DNA from: Pinguiococcus pyrenoidosus
Taxonomy: Eukaryota; Sar; Pinguiophyceae; Pinguiochrysidales; Pinguiochrysidaceae
Reading direction: 5' to 3'
DNA length: 50,981 bases
Assembly: GCA_019677205.1 (NCBI GenBank)
Contig: JAAMXY010000294.1
Span: 1 to 50,981, forward strand
Shown here one piece after another: positions 20,648 through 29,595 of the stretch. Position 1 is the stretch's first letter. Every line of letters begins with the position of its first letter. The notes under the pieces were generated by a model. The model saw only the letters and a list, made by a program, of their open reading frames with translations, had not been told where the DNA came from and searched no databases. The translations under genes were made by a program, and so were the position numbers.

Positions 20648-23011
20648 TCATTTAAATTGCACAATAACCACTGACATGTTATCTCCGCCAATCCCCGTGG
20701 TTTTCCTCGGATCGTCCGCGATGCAGAAGTCAAGCATCTCCTCGCAGATGGTGCTCAGCTTCTGACACCTGGAGCATCATCAACAGCAAAAGAGATATTG
20801 TTGAGTAACGATGCCAACTCCGAAGGAGCTGAGGCTCCAAGACCACCATCCACCGCTGTCTTACCTGCTGAGACGTTCACGCACGAAATCAACGCACTGC
20901 TGATTCGACATGCAGTCCCATACGCCGTCGCAGGCCAGTACGAAGAATTCGTCGTCCTGATGAGCATAACAACAAGGATTTAGAAAAGGAAAGAAAGGGA
21001 AAGCCTTCCTTGCAGAGACAGAGCTGGAGGGAGAGATGTGGCGCTGGCGACCGAGGAATGCAGAAGCATCCTGGAGACAAGCACGCGCCGAGAGGCTTGG
21101 GAAAGCATGCTTGAAGCCGCCTTACCGGAGAGATCTCCACGACGCTCACGTCGGGCTCGGCAGTGATGATTTGCTCCGCAGGTGGAATGCTCTTCGTAAA
21201 CCGCAGAATTCCAAGCAGCGCGTTAGATTCCGTGTCTGCACCGCCTGCGGCACGGAATGACATCGCGACGAGCGCTACCTTGTTTTGCTTGTACTTCAAG
21301 TCTCCGATCGATCTCGAGAGGTTCAGATTGCCGTTCACGCGACCCACGCGATTCACAAAGCCCTGCCGATTGTCCATAAGACCGTGAGACCGTGAGACCA
21401 TGTGACCATGAGACCATGTGGCAAAGGGTGATTGAGAAGCGGACGCACCTCAGCTGCCACGATTCGGTCGAACTCCCGCTTCTTCTTGGGCTTGTGGTCA
21501 AAGCTAAGCGGCACGGCAATGCCTGGAGGTCGGGCAGCCAGCAGCGTAAGCTTTCCGCGAAGAAGCGAGGATCGCCTGGCAGCTGCCGTCACGCAAGCCC
21601 GCTCACCTTTCCGACACAGGACTCCGCGCGAGTCTCCAGCGTTTGCGGTGAAAATCTTGTTTCCGATCAGCACCGAGACGATCGAGGTGCATCCGGCGCG
21701 GATCGGGTGATCCACCAGCGCACATTGGTGCGCCTCCTCGTTGAAGTATTCGGTGCTATCCCCATCTTCGCCTGAGCAACATCGGAGGACTTGTGAATCG
21801 GCCGCAAAGGCGAAGTGAAACAGTCCACGTGGGTGCAGCGGCTCCTACCCGCGTCGACGTCGATCGGAAACTGTGGGATTGACGATGGCGGGACCATGAT
21901 CCCCGCCTCCCGCGCAGCTTCCGCGGCGTCCGCAGCCTCCGCAGCTCCGATTTCCCCGCTTCCGATTGATTCACGCCTTTCTAGACCGAGGGGAATATCT
22001 GTGGCTTCTTGCTTCTCGTCCTTCTTTCCATCCTTGTTGTCGGCGGGCTGCGTCGATAGGAAGCCTCGCAGAATATCGAAGAGCTCCTGTCGCAGCAGAA
22101 AGGCGGTGCATGAGCTCCCGGCGGCCACCGGCGGGGATCAGAGGAGGGGAATAGCTGGCGCACCTTCTGTCCATTCGAGCCTTCCTCAGCCTTGTTCGCC
22201 CCGTCGGCTTCGCCGGCCTTCTTGGCTTCGATCTCCTGACGCTCCTCGGCGGACGGAAACAAAGGGTTGGACTGCGGAAAGAGCTCTTTGTCAATCGCGC
22301 CGCTCCGAATGATTCAACGCTTCAATGGCTGAGGAATTCAATGATTCTGCCAGGGCACCTTGAGCTCCTCAAGCTCTGCCTGGCTTTCGGGAAGCTCGAG
22401 CAGCTCGTCCATCCGGTGGAACACCTTCTTCAGAGCATGCTCATATTGCCTAACAGGTTTGGCACACCGTTGTGTTTCTGATGAGCTTGGACCTCTTCTT
22501 GCTGGAAGCTGATGAGGAGATGAAGGTGGAGCCTACCCCTCAGTGAACTCCTCTAGGATCAGCATCTCTCCCGGCATGTGCCTGGCGCAGAACCTCGCAA
22601 CCTTCGTAGCCCGGTACGGTTTAGCTGCTGTCCAACGACGGACGATTCGGCTGCTGGCACTACGGACCTCTTTCCCGCCATGGCCGTCATAGACGCCGAA
22701 GAACTTCACATCTTCGCGATCGCGGAGTTGCAGCAGGCAGACGTGCTCGTCTTCCATGTTCTTGCGCCATCCCTGCCCGGACGGTGCGGAGCAGGTTATT
22801 GGCCTCTGCTCGGCAGCGGATCCCTTGCCCGATATCCTCCATCGGCCAGGCGCTTGCGCGGGCCAGCAGAGCACCGTCGGGCAGAGTTCCCAGGGGGCCT
22901 CTGCGACCGCTCGCAGCGTACCTGCATGGCGCATGCACCAAAGGAGAGCTCGTTTTTCTCCCCATCTTCACTGTGTTTCTCCGTGTTCGGCGTCGACAGA
23001 TAGACCCCCAT
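20648..23011 (-). CDS. PP2C-family protein phosphatase (PPM type)
   Basis: Twelve exons in transcript order: 22922-23011, 22668-22772, 22537-22601, 22359-22449, 22164-22271, 21849-22086, 21607-21771, 21449-21522, 21279-21362, 21126-21191, 20865-20956, 20648-20768. They give 432 residues. The start [12 protein letters not shown] is typical of PP2C proteins and carries Gly2 for possible N-myristoylation. Metal-site and core motifs appear in order: [44 protein letters not shown] (quoted in part as GCTSIVSV and TANAGDSR), [40 protein letters not shown] and [12 protein letters not shown]. It is a Mg/Mn-dependent serine/threonine phosphatase, and PP2Cs often oppose MAPK pathways. A spacer rich in Ala, Glu and Lys (exons 22164-22271 and 21849-22086) separates motif 2 from motif 3, as in the PP2C gamma type. 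It shares a 491-bp divergent promoter with the ATP synthase alpha gene. Confidence 0.95.
21379..21420. repeat. Short tandem GACCATGTGACC/GACCGTGA array in a PP2C intron
   Basis: Repeated GACCGTGA and GACCATGT/GA units fill much of the intron 21363-21448. Five units are recognisable, with single-base drift. Confidence 0.75.
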
Positions 23012-23502
23012 GTCTTACGATGTCTGTGCCGCAGCGAGGGGACGATCTGCTTCCTGCGCCTGGCTGCTTGGCTGGTCAGGTGGGGCCGGGCCGGAGGGCT
23101 GCAAGATGCGCGGATGAGAGGCCTCTCGTCTGCCTTGGCGCGGTTTCGATAAAGTAAGAGTGGAAGTGCTGAAGCACAAGAGGGAAAGGAAAAGAACATT
23201 CAAAAGCGCAACTCCGGGCCGAGGAACCGCTGCCTAGGATCGCGGACAAACGGTTTCGAGCGTCTCGGCCGTCCGCGCCCTTCATTGGCGAGCTTTGGAT
23301 TCCACGCAAGGTGGGGCCATAGTTGCGGGTGTCTCCAAAATTTCACTATTAGGATTTGGCGTTTCGTCCAGCTGATTGGCTCGCGCCTTGTGCGCACCGG
23401 CAAGCAGCATGTGACCGTCTGCACCGTAGGACTTGCCGTCGCCGCGCGTATACGGTGACTGTCGCTGCGGCTCTCCGCTCATCGCTCTCCGTTGATCTGA
23501 AG
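23012..23502. promoter_or_regulatory. Divergent promoter region between PP2C and ATP synthase alpha
   Basis: 491 bp separate the two ATGs. An ATTGG (inverted CCAAT) in the context CTGATTGGC lies at 23375-23379, about 124 bp before the ATP synthase ATG. No TATA box is evident. Confidence 0.45.
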
Positions 23503-25498
23503 ATGCTGGCCAGGCTCGCCAAGAGCGCTCTGTCGCGCGCCGCGCACGTTCCGCGGCAAGTGCGCGCTATCTCGAGCACTCCCGCTGCTAGGGCCTCCGT
23601 GGTGGAGCTTTCCGACTACCTGGAGAAGAAGATTGCGGTAAGTGCGTGCGGCCCTCGCGAAGCGGTGTGCGCGTGTTCGAGAAGTGAGCTGTGCGCTGAG
23701 CCGGCAAGCTCCGCGCACAGCAAGGGCAAAAGCGTTCGAAGGACACTGTCGTCACTTTGGGGAAACCCCCCCCGGCCGCTTTCGGATTCCTTGGCATGCG
23801 GCCCAGCAGCCGTGTGACTTGATCTTGTCGTGGGCGGTGGGCGTTTGAGTAGCTTCGGATTCTGCGCGCGTGGCCTCGAGGCTCGAAGCGTGATGCGTGG
23901 GATGGGACGCGGTCCGAAGGGCGCCCACGTCCTCGGGGTGATTGAGCTTCGGATACGTGAGCGGGATTCCGCGGCAACCAAGGATTTTCGCGGGAAACTC
24001 ATCTGCGTTTCGCCTTGCTCCTCAGTCTGCGGGCGCGGATGACTCGTCCTCCTTCAACGAGGTCGGAAAGGTCATCTCCGTGGGAGATGGTATTGCCCGC
24101 GTCTACGGCCTGAACGATGTCCAAGCCGGAGAGATGGTGGTGTTTTCCTGCGGTCTGCGCGGCATGGCCCTCAACCTCGAGGAGTCCAACGTCGGTGTCG
24201 TGATCTTCGGTGACGATCGCGCGATCTTGGAAGGAGATGCTGTCGAGCGTACCGGCGCGATCGTGGACGTGCCGGTCGGCAAGGAGCTCCTTGGGCGCGT
24301 GACCGATGGTCTCGGGCAGCCCATCGACGGGAAGGGCGACTTCCCCCCCGAGGTTGCTCGCTCGCGTGCCGAGGTCAAGGCCCCGGGCATCATCCCCCGG
24401 AAGTCCGTGCACGAGCCGGTGCCCACCGGCCTCAAGGCGGTGGACGCGCTGATCCCCATCGGTCGTGGACAGCGAGAGCTCATCATCGGTGACCGTCAGA
24501 CCGGCAAGACGGCGATTGCCATCGACACCATCATCAACCAGAAGACCAAGGACGATCCGCTCTTCTGCATCTACGTGGGCGTTGGGCAGAAGCGCTCCAC
24601 GATTGCCCAGCTGGTGACCCAGCTGGAGGAATCCGGCGCCATGCAGAACGCCATCGTCGTGGCCGCGACGGCCTCGGACTCCGCTCCGCTGCAGTTCCTC
24701 GCTCCCTACACCGGATGCGCGATGGGCGAGTACTTCCGCGACAACGGCATGCACGCCGTCATCTTCTACGATGACCTGTCCAAGCAGGCTGTGGCGTACC
24801 GCCAGATGAGTCTGCTGCTCCGCCGCCCGCCCGGCCGCGAGGCCTACCCGGGAGATGTGTTCTACTTGCACTCCCGCCTGCTCGAGCGCGCCGCGAAGAT
24901 GGGAGACGCCTTCGGGGCCGGCTCCCTCACTGCCCTTCCCGTGATTGAGACGCAGGCCGGTGACGTGTCCGCGTACATCCCCACGAACGTGATCTCCATC
25001 ACCGACGGCCAGATCTTCCTCGAGTCCGAGCTTTTCTACCAGGGTCAGCGCCCCGCCATCTCGGTGGGTCTCTCCGTCTCGCGCGTGGGCTCCTCGGCCC
25101 AGACCAAGGCGATGAAGCAGGTCGCTGGTACCATGAAGCTCGAGCTCGCCCAGTACCGTGAGGTGGCCGCCTTCGCCAAGTTCGGCTCGGACCTCGACGC
25201 GGCGACGCAGCAGCAGCTCAACCGCGGTGTCCGTCTCTACGAGCTTCTGAAGCAGCCACAGTTCCAGCCCATGGAGACAGAGGAGCAGATCGTTGTGCTT
25301 TTTGCGGGCGTGAAGGGTTACCTTGATCGCGTGGACGTCGCGAGCGTCACCGCGTACGAAGCCGCTTGGCTCAGCCACGTCAAGTCCAATCACCAAGACG
25401 TCATTGACATGATCAAGGCGAAGTTTGTCATGGACGACGCGATCGAGCAGAAGCTGCACAAGATCGCTGAGGACTTCACCGCCTCGTTCACTTCTTAG
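23503..25498 (+). CDS. atpA: Mitochondrial ATP synthase F1 subunit alpha
   Basis: Two exons, 23503-23637 and 24026-25498, give 535 residues. Exon 1 encodes an amphipathic, arginine-rich presequence ([20 protein letters not shown]), so the protein is made in the cytosol and imported into mitochondria. The mature part has the P-loop GDRQTGKT (about residues 200-207) and the signature [20 protein letters not shown]. It also contains [20 protein letters not shown] and [17 protein letters not shown], all typical of alpha subunits. It forms the alpha3beta3 catalytic hexamer of complex V and binds non-catalytic ATP. The 388-bp intron separates the targeting exon from the enzyme body. Codon use is strongly biased to G/C-ending codons, as expected for a highly expressed gene; this also explains a long antisense open frame over exon 2. 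Confidence 0.98.
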
Positions 25499-27226
25499 GA
25501 CCAGAAGGAAGTGGTGGTGAGGATGAGTAAGTCAGCCTTTCTTGGGGAGTGACGAACTTGGACTTCCTTTATCAGGGCTCGGGCTGCCTGTCGGCGAAGG
25601 ATCCGGCGCCGTGCGCTTCCCGAGAAGTGAGCCCTTTTCGTCAGCAGCATAAGCCGTTCCATCGATATCTCGTAGCGCTCTTCTCTTGCGTAGCCATGTC
25701 CCATGTCCTGTCTTGTTCCGTCTTGTCCTGTCCTATCTTGTTCTCTTCGATGTCTTGTACGATCCTTCTCACAAACTAGCCCCTCCTCCAAGATCTTTCT
25801 CCAGGCCGGACACCGCTTTCTCCAAAGCAGGCAGATTCGCCAGATTTCGTCCCAATGCGGTCCCTATCTCCTTCCCAACCGAGCGATTCAGGAAAGCACA
25901 ATCCACTTCATCCATACAAAGTAGCACTCGCGACGCCAGAACGCTAGCCAAGTCAGTACCTAAAGCTTCTAGGCACCATAGTTTTGTCAAACAGATGAAC
26001 GAACCAGCCCATCGCCAGCCCCACAGCCAAGCTACAACGCAATAAGCAAATAAGCCAACCATCTGAAAGACAAAAAGGAAGGGGAATTCTAACAACAAGA
26101 AGCAAAACACCTGTAGTTGGTCCTCCACAACTCGTGTTCATCGCTGGAATTTGTCTTGCTACCGAACGTTCGGCAAGACAAAAGCCAATGATGCACAACA
26201 TCTTTTATAAGAGAAGGCCGTCTTGACAAAGTAAGGTGCTTTCAATGCCTATGTCGTGCTTCTTTTTCAAAGAAGGCTAGCACGCTCTAGCAGTTCAAAT
26301 ACTACAAAGCTTAAAACCTGAAAACAACAATAGATACTGAAAAACATTCCCTCGGATCAAAAAAGCAACAACAGTCAAGTCAAGAATAGCCAACTGCCGA
26401 CATCTAGCAGAAGACGATGCGCAGGAGAAGTAAAAGGCGCTAAGTGAAAGATACTCTATCTTCTTCGGAAACAATGGCCCACCGAGACAAAATATCACTT
26501 TGAACGTCCCAACGTGTAGTTTATCCCCATATATGTAACATCTACACATTAAAGAGAAAGCTTGACTCTTTCTGTCGTCTCAGCATTTATGAACTTCATC
26601 AGAATCATTTCAAATCTCAAATTTTTACCAATGGGTTCAAATAAGAGGGGTATATTTCTGCTGCGGGCTAAGATGACTTAACTTCGGGGCATCGGCGTTT
26701 CCATCATATTTTAGCATGTAGATGAGTGTAAAAAGAGCAAATTAGATATTCCGTGCATAATCTCGTAAGCAAAAGCGACGTTTTGGTTGCGAGAAACGCT
26801 GCGAAAGACGTCAAAAAGTACTTAACGGACAGACACTAAATGTACCCTTCTTATTTGAACCCAGTGTTAAAAGAATGTCTTATTACTATAAAGGCTTTAC
26901 CCATGATGCATAGTGTTGCCACAATACGTTAATCCCTGATAAGTTTTCTGAACACTTTTGCACACTTCTACTTTGTGAGAAGACCGCAATAAGCGTAGAA
27001 TTTTTCGCGGCTGCATCTCAATACTAGCTTGGTTGAAGATACTTTAGCCTTGTGCTAAAGCGAATTAGGCATTGTTTTTATCCAGAAAGCAGATCATTTG
27101 TTGCAGGTCTTCGGAATTAAGCATCTTACATCACATCTGTTTAATTTGCTGCTTTGACTCTAAGATACCGAATTTTCCTCGCTCTATGTTTCGGTCAAAA
27201 GAGAGGGATCCCGAAAGCGAGTGGTT
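25499..27226. other. Gene-poor stretch with AT-rich island
   Basis: After the ATP synthase gene, GC content falls and stays low from about 25750 to 27350, unlike any other stretch of this length in the window. I see no open frame with domain similarity on either strand, no terminal repeats and no RNA gene. It could be an old insertion, an unrecognised non-coding gene, or a 3' UTR and spacer. Confidence 0.5.
25695..25759. repeat. Pentamer-like TCTTG/TCCTG repeats
   Basis: Irregular copies of GTCCTGTCTTG-type units occur just downstream of the ATP synthase alpha gene, probably within or just after its 3' UTR. Confidence 0.6.
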
Positions 27227-27850
27227 ATGGATCATAGAAGTATCATTGCCCTTTTGAGATTCGAAATATCATCACAAGCTCGAAAATGTTGTGAAGTTTC
27301 ATCACCTGTTTTGCTTGGTTGTGAAGCACACCGATTGGTCCATTTCAAGTGGTTTACCCGTCAAAAGAGATCGGCAGCGCTTCCTCGAAACATCCAGGGC
27401 GCCATGCGAGTCCGCGTCCATTCCGTCCGTGAAACCCAGATGGTGATTGAGGAAGGAGCCGAACCACAGTCCCTGGGAAATAGCAGCGAGAATGGCGGCA
27501 AGGCAAAATGGGACAACGTCATGATCATCGCTACCTTGGAGGTTATGCAGCGCGACGACGGGCGCGCCTCTACCCACTGGAAGGATGCCTTTGTCGATCG
27601 CATGACAGCGGCAGTCAACAACGGGCTCAGTGGACGCGGGAAGGGAGCCATAAGCACGAATGCGGTGAAGCTCCGCCTGAAATTCGCAGTGACGGAGTTT
27701 GAGGTTGCGCACAACGAAGCCATCGCAGATCCCTTCAATTCCGATCTGAAGACAGGCAACCAAGCAGAGCCCTTCCAACCAGTAGACTCGTGTCCGCCAG
27801 GCCATCCAGGAGGAAAAGACGCGCTTCTCTACGCCATCTGCATAGCGTGA
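27227..27850 (+). CDS. Possible transposon-derived open frame, weakly Myb/SANT-like
   Basis: A 207-residue open frame starts at ATG 27227; a shorter form could start at the internal Met near 27404. The central part, KAKWDNVMIIATLEVMQRD, then HWKDAFVDRMTAAVNN and TNAVKLRLKFAVTEFEVAH, has the spacing of Myb/SANT-like DNA-binding domains carried by some DNA transposons and their host relics. In those, a Trp begins helix 1, a second Trp precedes the next helix, and a basic helix follows. The resemblance is weak and judged by eye. Its first 130 bp lie in the AT-rich island, whereas the rest returns to GC-rich composition, so the true start may be internal. It could also be a random frame. Confidence 0.3.
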   Translation: MDHRSIIALLRFEISSQARKCCEVSSPVLLGCEAHRLVHFKWFTRQKRSAALPRNIQGAMRVRVHSVRETQMVIEEGAEPQSLGNSSENGGKAKWDNVMIIATLEVMQRDDGRASTHWKDAFVDRMTAAVNNGLSGRGKGAISTNAVKLRLKFAVTEFEVAHNEAIADPFNSDLKTGNQAEPFQPVDSCPPGHPGGKDALLYAICIA

Positions 27851-27959
27851 AAGCAGACGCAAGGGCGTCGTGCCCGATTGGGGCGCGTGTTGACGTGTGG
27901 GAAAACCACTGGAGGGAAAGGCGTAGGTTTTGTTTCTGACTGGATGATCCACCCGGTTG

Positions 27960-28193
27960 CTAGCTCAAATTGACGTATCCTCGGTTCTCGGCGTCCAGGG
28001 CGAGCGCGTCGTGGTAGTCCCGGGGAACGCGGAGCCCGAACTTTATGGGCGGCCCCTTTCGCCGCGCAGCCCTGAGTTCTCGCCCCGGTGGGTAGGCGTA
28101 GATGCCGCCCGCGATGTCATCGAATTCCACTTCCTCAACGACACCGTCCCCGTAAGTCCAAGCTTGGATGCAGAATCGTCTCGCTGTCCGCAA
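27960..28193 (-). pseudogene. Possible relic of a Ty1/Copia polyprotein
   Basis: The minus frame ends with GPPIKFGLRVPRDYHDALAL, then DAENRG. This resembles the linker just before the reverse transcriptase of Copia polyproteins, where a phrase like KFGVxVPRxxxDALxLDxxNG is common. No Gag, integrase core or reverse transcriptase follows, and the frame stops at 27960. If the match is right, this is a short decayed fragment. Confidence 0.35.
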
Positions 28194-28729
28194 TTTACTT
28201 CTGTTTCTTCATGCAGCGTGCGCTACCAATCGTCACTGGTAAGGATGGCCCCGGCGCTTGTTGGGTGTGCGTTCCTCTATCTTCGCTTTCTGGAGCGTCG
28301 GATTTGAGGGCTTCTTTTGCGGAAACCAGGCGGCAAAGCGAACACCATGCGCCTTGGCCGTCGAAGGCATACACGGGCCGACACAGCCGCTACAAGAGGC
28401 AGATTGAGAGCGCGATGGGGCAGATCATCCCAGATTTCGACAAGGACAGCATCCTCCTCCAGAACGTGACCCATTCGGCGTACACGTCCTACATACGGGA
28501 CAAGGAGCGGGAGTGTGGGACACGCAGCTTCCTTGTGCGGGCGTGACGGGCTATCGCTGAATTCGGAACCCGATTTTGAGTTGGAGCCCTTTGGGTTACA
28601 GCTGGGACCGTCCATCCGGTATATGAAGGTGAGCCTATATGACGAGAAAATGCATCACGTTTTTCAATCGGCGGCCCATGATCGATCATATGTTCGATGG
28701 CTGGAACTGATGCATAGACGCGCCCGGTG

Positions 28730-28815
28730 CTGGGCAAGCGCGTTCTGGGCGGACGCGTCCTGCGCGAACGCGTTCTGGGGGAACGCGTCCTGGGTGAGCG
28801 CGTCCTGGGTCGTTC
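28730..28815. repeat. Tandem 15-bp repeat
   Basis: About five to six copies of a 15-bp unit of the form GAACGCGTCCTGGGC with substitutions. Read on the plus strand in one frame it gives repeats of RVLGE. No enclosing gene is recognised. Confidence 0.75.
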
Positions 28816-29595
28816 ATTTTTGTGCGGGGCGAGAAGACGAGGCAGGCCTTGTACTCGAGGGGTTGGGGAAGATGGTAAAGTGGCGCGCTGCCAAGTTGAT
28901 TTTCTGACGTGGTGAACGTTACGCAAACAATATGTACCAACTCTATGGCTGATTTTCGAGCGGATTGAATCGAGAATCGCCTGTCATTGGTTTGGATCTC
29001 GCGCGCTTTTCTCGCTTGATTCGTGGCGGAGAATGGCCGGCGGGGATTGGTGAGATTCAAGCAAAGTGAAAGCTGTACTGCCAATGGGCATGCACTTAAG
29101 TTCAAGTGTCCAATGATCTGACCAATCCTTAGCTGTATTCCGTCCTTTGCGAGCCGGCAAGAGATGCGTTGTTTTGCCGAGTCCCCGATCATTGGATACA
29201 CGTCGGTTACTGAGGTGTACATCGCTGCCGCCGCGTCACCAGATTCTGTGGGCCTCCGTTCGGCCGTCTCCTGCCTTCGCAACGCCCCGTTCACGCGCAG
29301 CGTCGGACTGAGTGGCAGCAGCTTCCCCCTCTTCGCTTGGATGCTTCAAGGTGAGCGCGTGCGGATGGGATGTCTGGAGACATGCGAGGTTGCCCCTTGG
29401 CGTCACGCGTCAGCGCAAGAGTTGCGGTTTCGTTCGGTCCGAATGCAGAAAGTCAAGAAGCAGATCGTTGCAGAGTGCCTGTGGCGTCGTCCGCGGCAGC
29501 ACAGCGGGTCTCTAGGGGAGCCTTGTGAAGGGGGACTAACCTCTTCGTGCCTTCAGGCGCAGGCTCTTGAATTCGAAGACACTTCTCGAGTTCCC

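Larger units (their letters stand above)
27851..29595. other. Gene-poor stretch upstream of the Rieske oxygenase
   Basis: Apart from a possible Copia relic (27960-28193) and a tandem repeat (28730-28815), I recognise nothing firm. A frame at 28300-28545 (+) is unassigned. CCAAT-type strings are dense at 28980-29130. The Rieske frame is open upstream from 29164 to its proposed ATG at 29596, but that part does not look like a mature protein and is probably 5' UTR. Confidence 0.4.

Noticed and set aside
23999-25459. 486-codon open frame antisense to ATP synthase alpha
   Set aside because: It mirrors the strongly biased codons of the true gene (G/C in third positions leaves few stops on the other strand). 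It has no domain and no splice sites.
28300-28545. Unassigned frame near the Copia-like relic
   Set aside because: No recognisable domain and no supporting splice structure; not listed as a gene.
29164-29595. N-terminal extension of the Rieske oxygenase back to 29164
   Set aside because: It would bury the signal peptide inside the protein; targeting logic and Met position favour 29596.
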